The notes under the pieces: model-generated
The model's database searches: none
The model's input: the letters and a program-made list of their open reading frames with translations, nothing else
Told to the model about the DNA's origin: nothing
Assembly: GCF_020858115.1 (NCBI RefSeq)
Contig: NZ_JACYMM010000010.1
Location: 1 to 64,000, forward strand
Reading direction: 5' to 3'
Length of the DNA stretch: 64,000 nucleotides
From: Janthinobacterium sp. FW305-129
GTDB lineage: Bacteria; Pseudomonadota; Gammaproteobacteria; Burkholderiales; Burkholderiaceae_D
Translations under genes and position numbers: made by a program
Part shown: in pieces, positions 8,846 to 18,768 of the stretch
How positions within the stretch are numbered: the first letter of the stretch is position 1
Layout of the letters: each line of letters opens with the position of its first letter

Positions 8846-9174
8846 TGGAAACTAAAGCTATCCTCAAAGGTGTGCGCCTGTCGGACCAAAAGGGCCGCCT
8901 GGTTGCTGACCTGATCCGTGGCAAGAAAGTTGACGCTGCACTCAACATCTTGCAATTCAGCCCGAAAAAAGGTGCTGCGATCATCAAACGCGTTCTGGAA
9001 TCCGCTATTGCGAATGCCGAGCACAATGATGGTGCGGACATCGACGAATTGTTCGTGAAAACGATCTACGTCGAAAAGGGCCCGGTCCTGAAGCGCTTCA
9101 CCGCGCGTGCAAAAGGCCGTGGCGACCGTATTTCGAAACAATCCTGTCACGTTTACGTGACTGTCGGTAACTAA
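8845..9174 (+). CDS. rplV: 50S ribosomal protein L22
   Basis: This 109-residue L22 contains the [20 protein letters not shown] start and the extended tunnel loop ending [16 protein letters not shown], which in other bacteria contacts nascent chains and macrolides. The ATG overlaps the rpsS stop (TAATG). Confidence 0.98.
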   Translation: METKAILKGVRLSDQKGRLVADLIRGKKVDAALNILQFSPKKGAAIIKRVLESAIANAEHNDGADIDELFVKTIYVEKGPVLKRFTARAKGRGDRISKQSCHVYVTVGN

Positions 9175-9183
9175 GGAGCCACG

Positions 9184-10008
9184 ATGGGTCAGAAAATTCA
9201 TCCAACCGGTTTCCGTCTGGCGGTCACCCGTAACTGGGCTTCGCGCTGGTATGCAGGCAACGGTAATTTCGCTGCCATGCTGAACGAAGACTTGAAAGCA
9301 CGTGCTTACCTGAAAAAGAAGCTGAAGAACGCTTCCGTTGGTCGCATCGTTATCGAGCGCCCAGCCAAGAACGCGCGCTTCACGATCTACAGCTCGCGTC
9401 CAGGCGTGGTCATTGGTAAAAAAGGCGAAGACATCGAAGTACTGAAGTCGGCGCTGACCAAGATCATGGGCGTACCTGTTCACGTGAACATCGAAGAAAT
9501 TCGCAAGCCTGAAATCGACTCGCAACTGATCGCCGATTCGATCTCGCAGCAGCTGGAAAAACGGATCATGTTCCGCCGCGCCATGAAGCGTGCAATGCAA
9601 AATGCAATGCGCCTGGGTGCTCTCGGTATCAAGATCATGTCGTCCGGCCGTCTGAACGGTATCGAAATCGCGCGTAAAGAGTGGTACCGCGAAGGCCGCG
9701 TGCCTCTGCATACCCTGCGCGCCGATATCGACTACGGTACCAGCGAAGCGTCGACCACCTACGGCATCATCGGTGTCAAGGTGTGGGTATACAAAGGTGA
9801 CCGCGCGCCGAACGGCGATGCACCAGTCATCGATACCCCAGCTGACGAGAAGAAAAGCCGCGGCCCACGCCGTGACGATGGCAAGCCAGCTGGCCGTCCA
9901 CGTCCAGCCGGTGCCGGTGCGAAACCATCCACAGCACCAGGTGCACGTGTGCGTACCGCCGCTAAACCGGCCGCCGCAGCAGCACCAGCTGAGAAAGCAG
10001 GAGAATAA
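9184..10008 (+). CDS. rpsC: 30S ribosomal protein S3
   Basis: The 274-residue S3 starts [18 protein letters not shown], includes the KH-domain [15 protein letters not shown] loop and shapes the mRNA entry channel. The last 55 or so residues are a low-complexity Pro/Ala/Lys/Arg tail, such as [19 protein letters not shown]. Such tails vary among betaproteobacteria. The gene has an AAGGAG site just before the start. Confidence 0.98.
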   Translation: MGQKIHPTGFRLAVTRNWASRWYAGNGNFAAMLNEDLKARAYLKKKLKNASVGRIVIERPAKNARFTIYSSRPGVVIGKKGEDIEVLKSALTKIMGVPVHVNIEEIRKPEIDSQLIADSISQQLEKRIMFRRAMKRAMQNAMRLGALGIKIMSSGRLNGIEIARKEWYREGRVPLHTLRADIDYGTSEASTTYGIIGVKVWVYKGDRAPNGDAPVIDTPADEKKSRGPRRDDGKPAGRPRPAGAGAKPSTAPGARVRTAAKPAAAAAPAEKAGE

Positions 10009-10010
10009 TC

Positions 10011-10430
10011 ATGCTGCAACCAGCACGCAGAAAGTATCGTAAAGAGCAGAAAGGCCGTAATACCGGTATTTCGCACAGCCGCGGCACCGCCGTGTCGTTT
10101 GGCGAATTCGGTCTGAAGGCAGTTGCGCGCGGTCGTATCACTGCGCGTCAAATTGAAGCGGCGCGTCGTGCAATGACGCGTCACATCAAGCGCGGTGGCC
10201 GTATCTGGATCCGTATTTTCCCGGACAAACCGATTTCGAACAAACCGGCTGAAGTCCGTATGGGTAACGGTAAAGGTAATCCTGAGTACTACGTCGCTGA
10301 AATTCAGCCAGGCAAAGTACTGTACGAAATGGATGGCGTTGATGAAGCGCTGGCACGGGAAGCATTCCGTCTTGCCGCCGCTAAACTGCCACTGGCGACG
10401 ACGTTTGTCATCCGCCAAGTCGGCCAATAA
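10011..10430 (+). CDS. rplP: 50S ribosomal protein L16
   Basis: This 139-residue L16 opens [19 protein letters not shown] and has the family core [19 protein letters not shown] and [14 protein letters not shown]. It lies near the A site and the central protuberance. It starts two bases after the rpsC stop. Confidence 0.98.
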   Translation: MLQPARRKYRKEQKGRNTGISHSRGTAVSFGEFGLKAVARGRITARQIEAARRAMTRHIKRGGRIWIRIFPDKPISNKPAEVRMGNGKGNPEYYVAEIQPGKVLYEMDGVDEALAREAFRLAAAKLPLATTFVIRQVGQ

Positions 10431-10442
10431 TTGGAGTTGTAT

Positions 10443-10634
10443 ATGAAAGCATCTGAACTCCGCGGCAAGGACCAGCCAGCTCTGCAAAAAGAGCTGAATG
10501 ACCTGTTGAAGGCACAGTTCGGCCTGCGCATGCAAATCGCTACGCAGCAGCTGAGCAACACTTCGCAGCTCAAGAAGGTACGCCGCGATATCGCGCGTGT
10601 GAAGACGGTAATGAATCTGAAGGAAGCCAAATGA
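10443..10634 (+). CDS. rpmC: 50S ribosomal protein L29
   Basis: The 63-residue L29 reads [20 protein letters not shown] and has the [16 protein letters not shown]-terminal helix. The ATG at 10443 is preferred over an in-frame upstream codon because a GGAG site lies six bases before it. It overlaps rpsQ by four bases. Confidence 0.97.
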   Translation: MKASELRGKDQPALQKELNDLLKAQFGLRMQIATQQLSNTSQLKKVRRDIARVKTVMNLKEAK

Positions 10635-10903
10635 ACGAACCAGTGAAACAGTCGCTCAAGCGCACGCTGATCGGTAAAGTGGTTTCGGACAAGATGGACA
10701 AGACCGTTACCGTTCTGATCGAGCGCCACGTAAAACATCCTTTGTATGGCAAGATCATCATGCGTTCGAACAAGTATCACGCGCATGACGAGACCAACCA
10801 AGTCAAGGCCGGTGACACGGTTGAGATCCAGGAAGGTCGCCCGATCTCCAAAACGAAGGCATGGACGGTGACACGTGTGGTTCAAGCCGCACCAACCGTT
10901 TAA
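10631..10903 (+). CDS. rpsQ: 30S ribosomal protein S17
   Basis: The 90-residue S17 contains [20 protein letters not shown] and [20 protein letters not shown], both family hallmarks. It is the last gene of the S10-type cluster. Two hairpins follow before rplN, so the S10 and spc units appear to be separately transcribed. Confidence 0.98.
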   Translation: MNEPVKQSLKRTLIGKVVSDKMDKTVTVLIERHVKHPLYGKIIMRSNKYHAHDETNQVKAGDTVEIQEGRPISKTKAWTVTRVVQAAPTV

Positions 10904-10910
10904 ATAAAAA

Positions 10911-10934
10911 CCACCGTTTCGGCGGTGGCTTTTA
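10911..10934 (+). terminator. Terminator-like hairpin after rpsQ
   Basis: CCACCG (10911-10916) pairs with CGGTGG (10923-10928) across a TTTCGG loop. A run of A precedes it and CTTTTAATT follows. It marks the end of the S10-type unit. Confidence 0.6.
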
Positions 10935-10948
10935 ATTAGTACTTGCAG

Positions 10949-10980
10949 GCCCGCAAATTGTATGTAATACTTGCGGGCTT
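10949..10980 (+). other. Second hairpin in the rpsQ-rplN gap
   Basis: GCCCGCAA (10949-10956) is a perfect complement of TTGCGGGC (10971-10978), with a 14-base AT-rich loop and a short TTCGTTC tail. It could be a second terminator or a leader element. The rest of the 253-base gap up to rplN holds no gene, and no convincing -35/-10 pair was found, although a spc promoter is expected there. Confidence 0.45.
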
Positions 10981-11156
10981 CGTTCATGTAACGCCGCAAA
11001 GTGTCTGGCCACAGACAGTAGCATTCGCGGTCAGTTGATGTATGAAGGTCATGCACCCAAACAGTGAAGCCCAGCAGGGCGGCTCTGGCGGGACCAAGAC
11101 TGACCGTGGGTCTACATTGTGTGGATTCTTCGGCTTAAGTTGGGAAAGAGAATACT

Positions 11157-11525
11157 ATGATTCAAACTGAAAGCCGGCTCGAAGTGGCTGACAATACCGG
11201 TGCCAAAGAAGTAATGTGCATCAAGGTATTGGGCGGCTCCAAGCGCCGTTATGCTGGCATTGGCGATGTGATCAAGGTAACCGTTAAGGTTGCTGCGCCA
11301 CGTGGCCGTGTCAAAAAAGGTGAAATTTATAACGCCGTGGTTGTGCGCACCGCTAAAGGTGTTCGCCGCCAAGACGGTTCCCTGGTGAAGTTCGACGGCA
11401 ACGCCGCCGTTCTGTTGAACGCCAAGCTGGAACCGATCGGTACCCGTATTTTTGGACCTGTCACGCGCGAACTGCGCACTGAGAAGTTCATGAAAATCGT
11501 GTCCCTGGCACCGGAAGTCCTGTAA
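11157..11525 (+). CDS. rplN: 50S ribosomal protein L14
   Basis: The 122-residue L14 begins [20 protein letters not shown] and has [19 protein letters not shown]. It contacts 16S rRNA at bridge B8. It is the first gene of the spc cluster and has a GGGAAAGAG site upstream. Confidence 0.98.
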   Translation: MIQTESRLEVADNTGAKEVMCIKVLGGSKRRYAGIGDVIKVTVKVAAPRGRVKKGEIYNAVVVRTAKGVRRQDGSLVKFDGNAAVLLNAKLEPIGTRIFGPVTRELRTEKFMKIVSLAPEVL

Positions 11526-11534
11526 GGAGTCGTA

Positions 11535-11849
11535 ATGGATAAGATTCGTAAAAACGACGAAGTCATCGTTCTGACCGGGAAAGACAAGGGCAAACGTGGT
11601 GTGGTACAGCAGCGTATCGATGCTGAACATATCGTGGTTGACGGCATTAACATCGCTAAAAAAGCGACTAAGCCAAACCCGATGACTGGCGTAACTGGTG
11701 GTATCGTCGATAAGACCATGCCAATTCACGTGTCCAACGTTGCATTGTTTAATGCGGCGACTGGCAAGGCAGATCGCGTGGGTTTCAAAGAAGTGGACGG
11801 CAAGAAAGTCCGCATCTTTAAATCCTCCGGCGAAGTAGTGAAGGCTTAA
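11535..11849 (+). CDS. rplX: 50S ribosomal protein L24
   Basis: This 104-residue L24 has the KOW-type segment [17 protein letters not shown] and the [20 protein letters not shown] loop. It acts in early 50S assembly. It follows rplN by nine bases with an AAGGAG site. Confidence 0.97.
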   Translation: MDKIRKNDEVIVLTGKDKGKRGVVQQRIDAEHIVVDGINIAKKATKPNPMTGVTGGIVDKTMPIHVSNVALFNAATGKADRVGFKEVDGKKVRIFKSSGEVVKA

Positions 11850-11855
11850 GAAATC

Positions 11856-12395
11856 ATGGCACGTCTCCAAGAATTCTATAAAGAAAAAGTCGTTGCCGAC
11901 CTGACCAGCAAGTTTGGTTACAAGTCGGTAATGGAAGTTCCACGCCTGACCAAGATCACCCTGAACATGGGTGTTGGTGAGGCTATCGCGGATAAAAAAG
12001 TTCTCGAGCACGCAGTTGCTGACTTGACCAAGATCGCCGGCCAGAAGCCAGTGACCACCAAGTCCCGCAAAGCGATCGCAGGCTTCAAAATCCGTGAAGG
12101 TTACCCGATCGGTACGATGGTCACCCTGCGCGGCGCTCGCATGTACGAGTTCCTGGATCGCTTCATTACCGTGGCTCTGCCGCGCGTACGCGATTTCCGT
12201 GGTGTGAACGGCCGTGCATTTGATGGTCGTGGCAACTACAACATCGGTGTCAAGGAACAGATCATTTTCCCTGAAATCGAATACGACAAGATTGACGCGT
12301 TGCGCGGTATGAATATCAGCATCACGACAACCGCTAAGACCGATGACGAAGCCAAAGCTTTGCTCGCCGCCTTTAAATTCCCTTTCAGGAACTGA
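11856..12395 (+). CDS. rplE: 50S ribosomal protein L5
   Basis: The 179-residue L5 contains [27 protein letters not shown] and [20 protein letters not shown]. It binds 5S rRNA in the central protuberance. It starts seven bases after rplX. Confidence 0.98.
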   Translation: MARLQEFYKEKVVADLTSKFGYKSVMEVPRLTKITLNMGVGEAIADKKVLEHAVADLTKIAGQKPVTTKSRKAIAGFKIREGYPIGTMVTLRGARMYEFLDRFITVALPRVRDFRGVNGRAFDGRGNYNIGVKEQIIFPEIEYDKIDALRGMNISITTTAKTDDEAKALLAAFKFPFRN

Positions 12396-12397
12396 TC

Positions 12398-12703
12398 ATG
12401 GCCAAACTGTCACTGATTAATCGTGAGATCAAGCGTGCTGACCTGGTGGCGAAATTCGCCCCTAAGCGCGAAGCTCTCAAGGCCATCGTCGATGACCAAT
12501 CGAAATCGGAAGAAGAGCGCTACGAAGCTCGCCTGAAATTGCAGGCGCTGCCACGTAACTCGAACCCGACGCGTCAACGTAACCGTTGCGCCATCACTGG
12601 TCGTCCGCGCGGCACATTCCGTAAATTCGGTCTGGGTCGTATCAAGCTCCGTGAATTCGCCATGCGTGGTGAAATTCCGGGTATGACAAAAGCAAGCTGG
12701 TAA
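12398..12703 (+). CDS. rpsN: 30S ribosomal protein S14 (zinc-free type)
   Basis: The 101-residue S14 is the long form, without the CxxC zinc pairs. It contains [20 protein letters not shown] and the [20 protein letters not shown] end. It lies two bases after rplE. Confidence 0.98.
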   Translation: MAKLSLINREIKRADLVAKFAPKREALKAIVDDQSKSEEERYEARLKLQALPRNSNPTRQRNRCAITGRPRGTFRKFGLGRIKLREFAMRGEIPGMTKASW

Positions 12704-12717
12704 TAGGAGAATATGCA

Positions 12718-13113
12718 ATGAGTATGAGCGATCCTATCGCCGATATGCTGACCCGCATTCGCAATGCACAAGGCGTGCAAAAGACGACCGTGGCCATGCC
12801 ATCGTCGAAAGTCAAAATTGCGATTGCCAGCGTCCTGAAGGACGAGGGTTACATTGAAGATTTCGCTGTTGCCGAAGCTGGTGGCAAAGCGGAACTGAAA
12901 ATCGGTTTGAAGTATTATGTTGGCCGTCCCGTCATTGAGCGCTTGGAGCGCGTGTCCCGTCCGGGTCTGCGCGTCTACAAGGGTAAAGACGAGATCCCTG
13001 TTGTGATGAATGGCTTGGGTGTGGCGATCGTGTCGACTCCGCAAGGCGTCATGACTGACCGCAAAGCACGCGCTACCGGTGTCGGCGGCGAAGTTATTTG
13101 CTACGTGGCTTAA
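12718..13113 (+). CDS. rpsH: 30S ribosomal protein S8
   Basis: The 131-residue S8 starts [18 protein letters not shown] and ends with the [20 protein letters not shown] segment. In E. coli S8 represses the spc operon by binding near the rplE start; whether that site exists here was not established. An AGGAG site precedes the ATG. Confidence 0.98.
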   Translation: MSMSDPIADMLTRIRNAQGVQKTTVAMPSSKVKIAIASVLKDEGYIEDFAVAEAGGKAELKIGLKYYVGRPVIERLERVSRPGLRVYKGKDEIPVVMNGLGVAIVSTPQGVMTDRKARATGVGGEVICYVA

Positions 13114-13123
13114 GGAGTTACAC

Positions 13124-13657
13124 ATGTCTCGAGTAGCTAAAATGCCTATCGTAGTGCCAGCTGGCGCCGAAGTCGCCATCTCCGCACAAGCGATCACCGT
13201 AAAAGGCCCGCTGGGCGTACTTTCCCAGGCCCTCACCGGTCAGGTCAAAGTGGAAAACAATGCAGGAACCCTGAGTTTTGACGTGGCGAACGACAGCCGC
13301 GAAGCCAATGCCATGTCCGGCACGCTGCGCGCACTGGTCAACAACATGGTTGTTGGCGTCACCAAGGGTTTCGAGAAAAAGCTGAACCTGGTAGGCGTGG
13401 GTTACAAGGCGCAAGCTCAAGGCGACAAGTTGAATCTGTCCCTGGGTTTCTCGCACCCTGTAGTGCATGACATGCCAGCTGGCGTTACCTGCGCAACACC
13501 AACCCCGACCGAGATCCTGATTAAAGGTATCGACCGTCAACAGGTTGGCCAGGTAGCCGCTGAAGTTCGTGCTTACCGCGCTCCTGAGCCTTATAAAGGC
13601 AAGGGCGTTCGCTATGCGGACGAAGTGGTTAAGCTTAAAGAAACCAAGAAGAAGTAA
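13124..13657 (+). CDS. rplF: 50S ribosomal protein L6
   Basis: The 177-residue L6 starts [17 protein letters not shown] and contains [15 protein letters not shown] and the [14 protein letters not shown]-terminal motif. The ATG at 13124 has AAGGAG seven bases upstream, while an earlier in-frame start would overlap rpsH. It lies near the GTPase-associated centre. Confidence 0.98.
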   Translation: MSRVAKMPIVVPAGAEVAISAQAITVKGPLGVLSQALTGQVKVENNAGTLSFDVANDSREANAMSGTLRALVNNMVVGVTKGFEKKLNLVGVGYKAQAQGDKLNLSLGFSHPVVHDMPAGVTCATPTPTEILIKGIDRQQVGQVAAEVRAYRAPEPYKGKGVRYADEVVKLKETKKK

Positions 13658-13670
13658 TTAGGGGCTGACG

Positions 13671-14033
13671 ATGGATAAGAAAGAATCACGGCTTCGCCGC
13701 GGACGCCAAACCCGCATCAAGATTGCGGAATTGAAAGTAAATCGCTTGTCGGTGCATCGCACCAACCTGCACATTTACGCCAACCTGATCAGCCCGGACG
13801 CTAAAGTCCTGGTTTCGGCCTCGACGGCTGAAGCGGAAGTTCGCGCTGAACTGGCAGGCCAATCCGGCAAAGGCGGCAATGCCGCTGCTGCAGCCTTGAT
13901 CGGCAAGCGCGTCGCTGAAAAAGCGTTGAAAGCAGGAATTACCGAAGTTGCGTTCGACCGCTCCGGTTTCCGTTACCACGGCCGTGTGAAAGCGTTGGCA
14001 GAAGCCGCACGCGAAGCCGGTCTGAAGTTCTAA
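13671..14033 (+). CDS. rplR: 50S ribosomal protein L18
   Basis: The 120-residue L18 has the Arg-rich N-terminus [15 protein letters not shown] and the C-terminal [20 protein letters not shown] block. It binds 5S rRNA with L5. Confidence 0.97.
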   Translation: MDKKESRLRRGRQTRIKIAELKVNRLSVHRTNLHIYANLISPDAKVLVSASTAEAEVRAELAGQSGKGGNAAAAALIGKRVAEKALKAGITEVAFDRSGFRYHGRVKALAEAAREAGLKF

Positions 14034-14042
14034 GGATCAATC

Positions 14043-14561
14043 ATGGCAAAAATGCAAGCAAAAATGCAAAGCGACAAGCCGGATGATGGCATGCGCGAAA
14101 AAATGATCGCGATCAACCGCGTGACCAAAGTGGTCAAGGGTGGTCGTATCATGGGTTTCGCCGCGCTGACCGTAGTTGGTGATGGCGATGGCCGCGTCGG
14201 CATGGGCAAGGGCAAATCGAAAGAAGTGCCAGTTGGCGTGCAGAAGGCAATGGAAGAAGCCCGTCGCAACCTGATCAAAGTACCGCTCAAAAACGGCACC
14301 TTGCATCACACGGTTGTTGGTCGTCACGGCGCCTCCAAGGTCCTGATGAACCCAGCTAAGCCTGGTACTGGCGTTATCGCTGGTGGCGCAATGCGCGCTA
14401 TCTTCGAAGTGATGGGCGTGACGGACGTGGTGGCGAAATCCACCGGTTCGAACAACCCATACAACCTGGTACGCGCTACGCTGGACGGCCTGTCGAAAAT
14501 GAGCACTGCTTCCGATATCGCTGCCAAACGCGGCAAGTCGGTCGAAGACATTCTGGCTTAA
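14043..14561 (+). CDS. rpsE: 30S ribosomal protein S5
   Basis: This 172-residue S5 contains [40 protein letters not shown] and the dsRBD-like core ending [16 protein letters not shown]. It contributes to decoding fidelity. It starts ten bases after rplR. Confidence 0.98.
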   Translation: MAKMQAKMQSDKPDDGMREKMIAINRVTKVVKGGRIMGFAALTVVGDGDGRVGMGKGKSKEVPVGVQKAMEEARRNLIKVPLKNGTLHHTVVGRHGASKVLMNPAKPGTGVIAGGAMRAIFEVMGVTDVVAKSTGSNNPYNLVRATLDGLSKMSTASDIAAKRGKSVEDILA

Positions 14562-14571
14562 GGTGGACAAA

Positions 14572-14751
14572 ATGACAAACACAGTCAAAGTGCAATTGGT
14601 CAAGGGCTTGATCGGTACGCGCGAATCGCATCGCGCTACCGTGCGCGGTCTGGGTCTGCGTCGTGTAAATTCGGTTTCCGAATTGCAAGACACCCCATCC
14701 GTACGCGGCATGATCAATAAAGTATCGTATCTCGTTAAAGTTGTCGGGTAA
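14572..14751 (+). CDS. rpmD: 50S ribosomal protein L30
   Basis: The 59-residue L30 contains [20 protein letters not shown] and [20 protein letters not shown]. The ATG at 14572 with an AGG site eight bases upstream is preferred over an in-frame GTG at 14563. The stop codon lies inside a hairpin. Confidence 0.96.
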   Translation: MTNTVKVQLVKGLIGTRESHRATVRGLGLRRVNSVSELQDTPSVRGMINKVSYLVKVVG

Positions 14752-14765
14752 GCCTTCGGGCTTAC
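14748..14765 (+). other. UUCG-tetraloop hairpin between rpmD and rplO
   Basis: GTAAGCC (14748-14754), TTCG and GGCTTAC (14759-14765) form a perfect 7-bp stem with the very stable C(UUCG)G loop. It overlaps the rpmD stop codon. No T-run follows, so it more likely affects mRNA stability or coupling than termination. Confidence 0.5.
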
Positions 14766-14781
14766 ACGAACGGAGCAAATC

Positions 14782-15213
14782 ATGGAATTGAATACTATTG
14801 CACCAGCCGAAGGCGCTAAGCACTACAAGCGTCGCGTCGGTCGCGGTATCGGCTCCGGCCTGGGTAAAACCTCGGGTCGTGGTCACAAAGGTCAGAAATC
14901 GCGTTCGGGCGGCTTTCATAAAGTCGGTTTCGAAGGCGGTCAGATGCCTCTGCAACGCCGTCTGCCTAAGCGCGGTTTCAAATCGATGCACGCCACCTTC
15001 AAAGCTGAAGTGCGCCTGTCCGATCTGAACAACCTGGCTGTTGGCGATGTCGACATTCTGGTCTTGAAGCAAGCTGGCGTTCTGGGCGTGTTGGCCCGTG
15101 ACGTGCGCGTGATCTTGTCCGGCGAAATCACCAAAGCGGTGAATTTGAAGGGCTTGAAAGTGTCCGCTGGCGCGAAAGCAGCCATCGAAGCAGCCGGCGG
15201 CTCGGTAGCCTGA
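14782..15213 (+). CDS. rplO: 50S ribosomal protein L15
   Basis: The 143-residue L15 starts [20 protein letters not shown] and has the Gly/Arg/Lys-rich region [16 protein letters not shown] plus [17 protein letters not shown]. It follows rpmD by 30 bases, mostly the UUCG hairpin. Confidence 0.98.
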   Translation: MELNTIAPAEGAKHYKRRVGRGIGSGLGKTSGRGHKGQKSRSGGFHKVGFEGGQMPLQRRLPKRGFKSMHATFKAEVRLSDLNNLAVGDVDILVLKQAGVLGVLARDVRVILSGEITKAVNLKGLKVSAGAKAAIEAAGGSVA

Positions 15214-15245
15214 GTTGACCGCTAACAGCTTGATCGGAGCGAAAA

Positions 15246-16580
15246 TTGGCGACTAATCCACAACTTGCTAAAAGTGCAGCGGCCGGTTTCCCTTGGGGAC
15301 GGCTCTGGTTTTTGCTTGGCGCATTGGTGGTTTATCGTATCGGTGCTCACGTCCCGGTTCCCGGGATTGACCCGACACAATTAGCCTCGCTGTTCAAGGA
15401 GCACGAAGGCGGCGTCCTGGGCATGTTCAACATGTTCTCGGGCGGTGCCTTGTCTCGTTTTACAGTGTTTGCGCTGGGTATCATGCCTTATATCTCGGCC
15501 TCGATCATCATGCAATTGCTGTCGATCGTGTCACCGCAGATGGAAGCGTTGAAAAAAGAAGGCGAAGCAGGTCGTCGCAAGATCACCCAGTACACCCGGT
15601 ATTTCACGGTTGCCCTGGCACTGTTCCAAGCGTTAGGCATTGCAGTCGCACTGGAGTCGCAAGCTGGTCTGGTGTTGGAACCTGGTCTTGCATTCCGCTT
15701 CGTGACGGTCGTCACTTTGTTGACCGGAACAATGTTTTTGATGTGGTTGGGTGAGCAAATTACCGAGCGTGGCTTGGGGAATGGCATCTCGATCATCATT
15801 TTTGCCGGGATTGCAGCAGGTCTGCCGTCGGCGTTGGGTGGCTTGTTCACTCAGGTGTCGAATGGTTCGATCGGCAGCTTCAGCGCGATTTTCATCGTGA
15901 TTCTGGTAGCACTGGTAACGTACTTCGTTGTATTCGTCGAACGTGGTCAGCGCAAAATATTGGTCAATTACGCGAAGCGCCAGGTAGGCAACAAGATTTA
16001 TGGCGGTCAAACCAGCCATTTGCCGTTGAAGCTGAACATGGCCGGCGTGATCCCGCCGATCTTTGCTTCTTCGATCATCTTGTTCCCGGCCACTATCGTG
16101 GACTGGTTTTCAAAGGGCGCCGACAACGCTAACCCTGCGGTGCGGTTCTTGAAAGATTTGGCAGCATCGATGGGGCCTGGTGAGCCTATCCATGCGCTGT
16201 TGTACGCAGTGGCGATCGTGTTTTTCTGTTTCTTCTATACAGCGCTGGTGTTTAACAGCAAGGAAACAGCGGATAACTTGAAGAAAAGCGGTGCGTTCAT
16301 TCCCGGGATCCGTCCAGGCGAGCAGACAGCCCGTTACATCGACAAGATCCTGACACGCTTGACACTTGCCGGCGCAGTCTACATCACCCTGGTGTGTTTA
16401 TTGCCGGAATTTATGCAAGCCCAGTGGAAAGTACCATTCTATTTCGGCGGTACTTCTTTATTGATTATTGTAGTTGTCACCATGGATTTCATGGCGCAAG
16501 TACAGAACTACGTGATGTCGCAGCAATATGATTCGCTGCTGCGCAAAGCAAATTTCAAGGGCGGAATTCCGACGCGTTAA
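15246..16580 (+). CDS. secY: Protein translocase subunit SecY
   Basis: The 444-residue product is the channel subunit of the SecYEG translocon, with ten predicted membrane helices. Family segments include [32 protein letters not shown] and [19 protein letters not shown]. It begins with TTG at 15246 (TTG GCG ACT AAT), supported by a CGGAG site; no ATG gives the full N-terminus. Confidence 0.97.
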   Translation: MATNPQLAKSAAAGFPWGRLWFLLGALVVYRIGAHVPVPGIDPTQLASLFKEHEGGVLGMFNMFSGGALSRFTVFALGIMPYISASIIMQLLSIVSPQMEALKKEGEAGRRKITQYTRYFTVALALFQALGIAVALESQAGLVLEPGLAFRFVTVVTLLTGTMFLMWLGEQITERGLGNGISIIIFAGIAAGLPSALGGLFTQVSNGSIGSFSAIFIVILVALVTYFVVFVERGQRKILVNYAKRQVGNKIYGGQTSHLPLKLNMAGVIPPIFASSIILFPATIVDWFSKGADNANPAVRFLKDLAASMGPGEPIHALLYAVAIVFFCFFYTALVFNSKETADNLKKSGAFIPGIRPGEQTARYIDKILTRLTLAGAVYITLVCLLPEFMQAQWKVPFYFGGTSLLIIVVVTMDFMAQVQNYVMSQQYDSLLRKANFKGGIPTR

Positions 16581-16598
16581 GCGCGGTAAACATACCGA

Positions 16599-16817
16599 AT
16601 GGCAAAAGACGACGTCATACAGATGCAGGGCGAGATTCTTGAGAATCTCCCAAATGCAACATTTCGAGTGAAGCTGGAGAACGGACACGTGGTGCTCGGG
16701 CATATTTCAGGTAAAATGCGGATGAACTATATTCGCATTCTCCCTGGAGACAAGGTGACGGTGGAGTTGACGCCGTACGACCTGAGCCGAGCCCGCATTG
16801 TGTTCCGTACCAAGTAA
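16599..16817 (+). CDS. infA: Translation initiation factor IF-1
   Basis: The 72-residue protein is a complete IF-1 with the S1/OB fold: [20 protein letters not shown] at the start and [13 protein letters not shown] at the end. It binds the 30S A site during initiation. No clear Shine-Dalgarno site precedes the ATG. It lies 18 bases after secY, as in many betaproteobacteria. Confidence 0.98.
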   Translation: MAKDDVIQMQGEILENLPNATFRVKLENGHVVLGHISGKMRMNYIRILPGDKVTVELTPYDLSRARIVFRTK

Positions 16818-16859
16818 CACACTGAATCAAACCAAAGAAGCGAAAGAAAGAGCCCAAAA

Positions 16860-16973
16860 ATGAAAGTTCTCGCATCAGTCAAGCGGATCTGCCGCAACTG
16901 CAAGATCATCAAGCGCAAAGGCGTAGTCCGCGTTATCTGCGTGGAACCACGTCACAAGCAGCGTCAAGGTTAA
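16860..16973 (+). CDS. rpmJ: 50S ribosomal protein L36
   Basis: This 37-residue gene is easily missed because of its size. It reads [20 protein letters not shown] at the start and ends in [10 protein letters not shown]11, C14, C27 and H32 form the zinc ribbon, so this is the zinc-binding type. It lies between infA and rpsM, its standard place. An AAAGAAAGAG purine run precedes the ATG. Confidence 0.96.
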   Translation: MKVLASVKRICRNCKIIKRKGVVRVICVEPRHKQRQG

Positions 16974-16987
16974 TCGAGGAATAACAA

Positions 16988-17353
16988 ATGGCACGTATTG
17001 CAGGGGTTAATATCCCAAATCATCAGCATACCGTTATCGGCCTGACGGCCATCTACGGTGTGGGCCGTCCACGCGCAGAGAAAATCTGTGCATCGACCGG
17101 TGTAGCAACCAACAAAAAGATCAAAGATCTGGATGACAGCGAACTGGAAAAACTGCGCGATGAAGTAGGTAAATTCATCGTCGAAGGCGATCTGCGTCGT
17201 GAACTGTCCATGAACATCAAGCGTTTGATGGATCTGGGTTGCTACCGCGGCATGCGTCATCGTAAGGGTCTGCCTTGCCGTGGCCAGCGTACGCGTACGA
17301 ACGCACGTACCCGCAAGGGACCGCGTAAAGCCGCTCAATCGCTGAAAAAATAA
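16988..17353 (+). CDS. rpsM: 30S ribosomal protein S13
   Basis: The 121-residue S13 begins [20 protein letters not shown] and has [20 protein letters not shown] near its basic tail. It contacts the P-site tRNA and L5. An AGGAA site precedes the start. Confidence 0.98.
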   Translation: MARIAGVNIPNHQHTVIGLTAIYGVGRPRAEKICASTGVATNKKIKDLDDSELEKLRDEVGKFIVEGDLRRELSMNIKRLMDLGCYRGMRHRKGLPCRGQRTRTNARTRKGPRKAAQSLKK

Positions 17354-17370
17354 TCCGCTAGGGAATAATT

Positions 17371-17775
17371 ATGGCTAAGTCGCAAAATAACGCCGCATCA
17401 GCACGCGTGCGTAAAAAAGTTAAAAAGAACGTCGCTGAAGGCATCGCGCATGTCCACGCTTCGTTCAATAACACCATCATTACCATCACCGATCGTCAAG
17501 GCAATGCCTTGTCGTGGGCTACCTCCGGCGGTGCAGGCTTCAAGGGTTCGCGTAAATCGACCCCGTTCGCAGCGCAGGTCGCCGCGGAAGCCGCTGGTAA
17601 AGTGGCTGTTGAGTGTGGCGTGAAGAACCTGGAAGTACGTATCAAGGGCCCAGGTCCTGGTCGTGAATCCGCCGTTCGCGCGCTGAACAACCTGGGCATC
17701 AAGATCACCGAGATCCAGGACGTGACGCCGGTACCGCACAACGGTTGCCGTCCACCGAAACGTCGTCGTATCTAA
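17371..17775 (+). CDS. rpsK: 30S ribosomal protein S11
   Basis: The 134-residue S11 contains [20 protein letters not shown] and the [13 protein letters not shown]-terminus. It forms part of the 30S platform. It is followed by two hairpins rather than running straight into rpsD. Confidence 0.98.
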   Translation: MAKSQNNAASARVRKKVKKNVAEGIAHVHASFNNTIITITDRQGNALSWATSGGAGFKGSRKSTPFAAQVAAEAAGKVAVECGVKNLEVRIKGPGPGRESAVRALNNLGIKITEIQDVTPVPHNGCRPPKRRRI

Positions 17776-17790
17776 GATAGTGTTGCAGAG

Positions 17791-17804
17791 GGCGCTTCGG
17801 CGCC
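17791..17804 (+). other. UUCG-tetraloop hairpin after rpsK
   Basis: GGCGC (17791-17795), TTCG and GCGCC (17800-17804) make a short, very stable stem-loop just downstream of the rpsK stop. It lacks a T-run and may protect the 3' end or work with the terminator about 100 bases further on. Confidence 0.45.
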
Positions 17805-17874
17805 AGCTGCTTTGCTGTCTGTTGTAACTCAGTACAGTTGTGTGAAAACGCTGGAGCAGGGAGCCGGAAACGGT

Positions 17875-17880
17875 TATACT
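17875..17880 (+). promoter_or_regulatory. Possible -10 box upstream of rpsD
   Basis: TATACT matches the -10 consensus at five of six positions, but no good -35 hexamer lies 16-18 bases upstream. If used, the transcript would start near 17887 and run at once into the hairpin and T-run at 17896-17930, giving an attenuator-like leader. Confidence 0.3.
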
Positions 17881-17895
17881 GCCCGGCTGTTCTTG

Positions 17896-17930
17896 CCTGT
17901 CAAATCCTGTTTGACGGGTTTTTCGTTTTC
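17896..17930 (+). terminator. Intrinsic terminator between rpsK and rpsD
   Basis: CCTGTCAAA (17896-17904) pairs with TTTGACGGG (17910-17918) with one wobble and a 5-base loop, followed by TTTTTCGTTTT. This is a good intrinsic terminator shape. It separates rpsM-rpsK from rpsD, which in E. coli are co-transcribed. Confidence 0.65.
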
Positions 17931-18033
17931 AGCCACCGTCTGATTGAAACCAAATCAGACTAGCGCCTAACCGCATCAGTGTGTTTGATCATGCATGTGG
18001 CTGGGGCGTTATCATTTAAAAAAAGGAAGTATC

Positions 18034-18657
18034 GTGGCACGTTATATCGGACCTAAAGCAAAACTTTCCCGCCGTGAAGGTACAGACCTGTTCCTGAAGA
18101 GCGCACGTCGCTCGCTGGACAGCAAGTGCAAACTGGACGTCAAGCCAGGCCAGCACGGTGTCAAATCCGGCGCCCGCACCTCGGACTACGGTAACCAACT
18201 GCGCGAAAAGCAAAAAGTCAAGCGCATGTACGGCGTGCTGGAACGTCAATTCCGCCGCTACTTCGCTGAAGCAGACCGTCGTAAAGGCAACACCGGCGAA
18301 ACGCTGTTGAAGTTGCTGGAAACGCGTCTGGACAACGTTTGCTACCGCATGGGCTTTGGCTCGACCCGCGCTGAAGCGCGTCAATTGGTCAGCCACAAAG
18401 CGTTCACCGTGAACGGTATCGTTGTGAACATCGCTTCGTACTCGGTCAAAGTTGGCGACATCATCGCTGTTCGTGAAAAATCGAAAAAGCAAGTGCGTAT
18501 CGTTGAAGCACTGTCGCTGGCCGAACAAGTTGGCATGCCTAGCTGGGTTTCGGTTGATGCCAAGAAAATGGAAGGTACCTTCAAGTCCCTGCCAGAGCGT
18601 AACGAAATCGCTAACGACGTCAACGAATCGCTGATCGTCGAGCTGTACTCGCGTTAA
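18034..18657 (+). CDS. rpsD: 30S ribosomal protein S4
   Basis: The 207-residue S4 starts at a GTG ([20 protein letters not shown]) with AAAGGAAG seven bases upstream. An earlier in-frame start is rejected because it adds residues not found in the family. The S4 RNA-binding core [20 protein letters not shown] is intact. S4 nucleates 30S assembly and in E. coli represses the alpha operon. Confidence 0.97.
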   Translation: MARYIGPKAKLSRREGTDLFLKSARRSLDSKCKLDVKPGQHGVKSGARTSDYGNQLREKQKVKRMYGVLERQFRRYFAEADRRKGNTGETLLKLLETRLDNVCYRMGFGSTRAEARQLVSHKAFTVNGIVVNIASYSVKVGDIIAVREKSKKQVRIVEALSLAEQVGMPSWVSVDAKKMEGTFKSLPERNEIANDVNESLIVELYSR

Positions 18658-18679
18658 TAGTAGTCAGTAGCAAGATCTC

Positions 18680-18711
18680 CGCCCACTTTGCTTTTGTAAA
18701 GTGGGCGTTTC
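18680..18711 (+). terminator. Terminator-like hairpin between rpsD and rpoA
   Basis: CGCCCACTTT (18680-18689) is a perfect complement of AAAGTGGGCG (18698-18707), with an 8-base loop and TTTCAC after it. The T-run is short, so termination may be partial. Confidence 0.5.
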
Positions 18712-18768
18712 ACTAATGCCATCAGCCTTATCGGTGTAATGAGCCGAGGGTATTGAAAAGGACATTTC

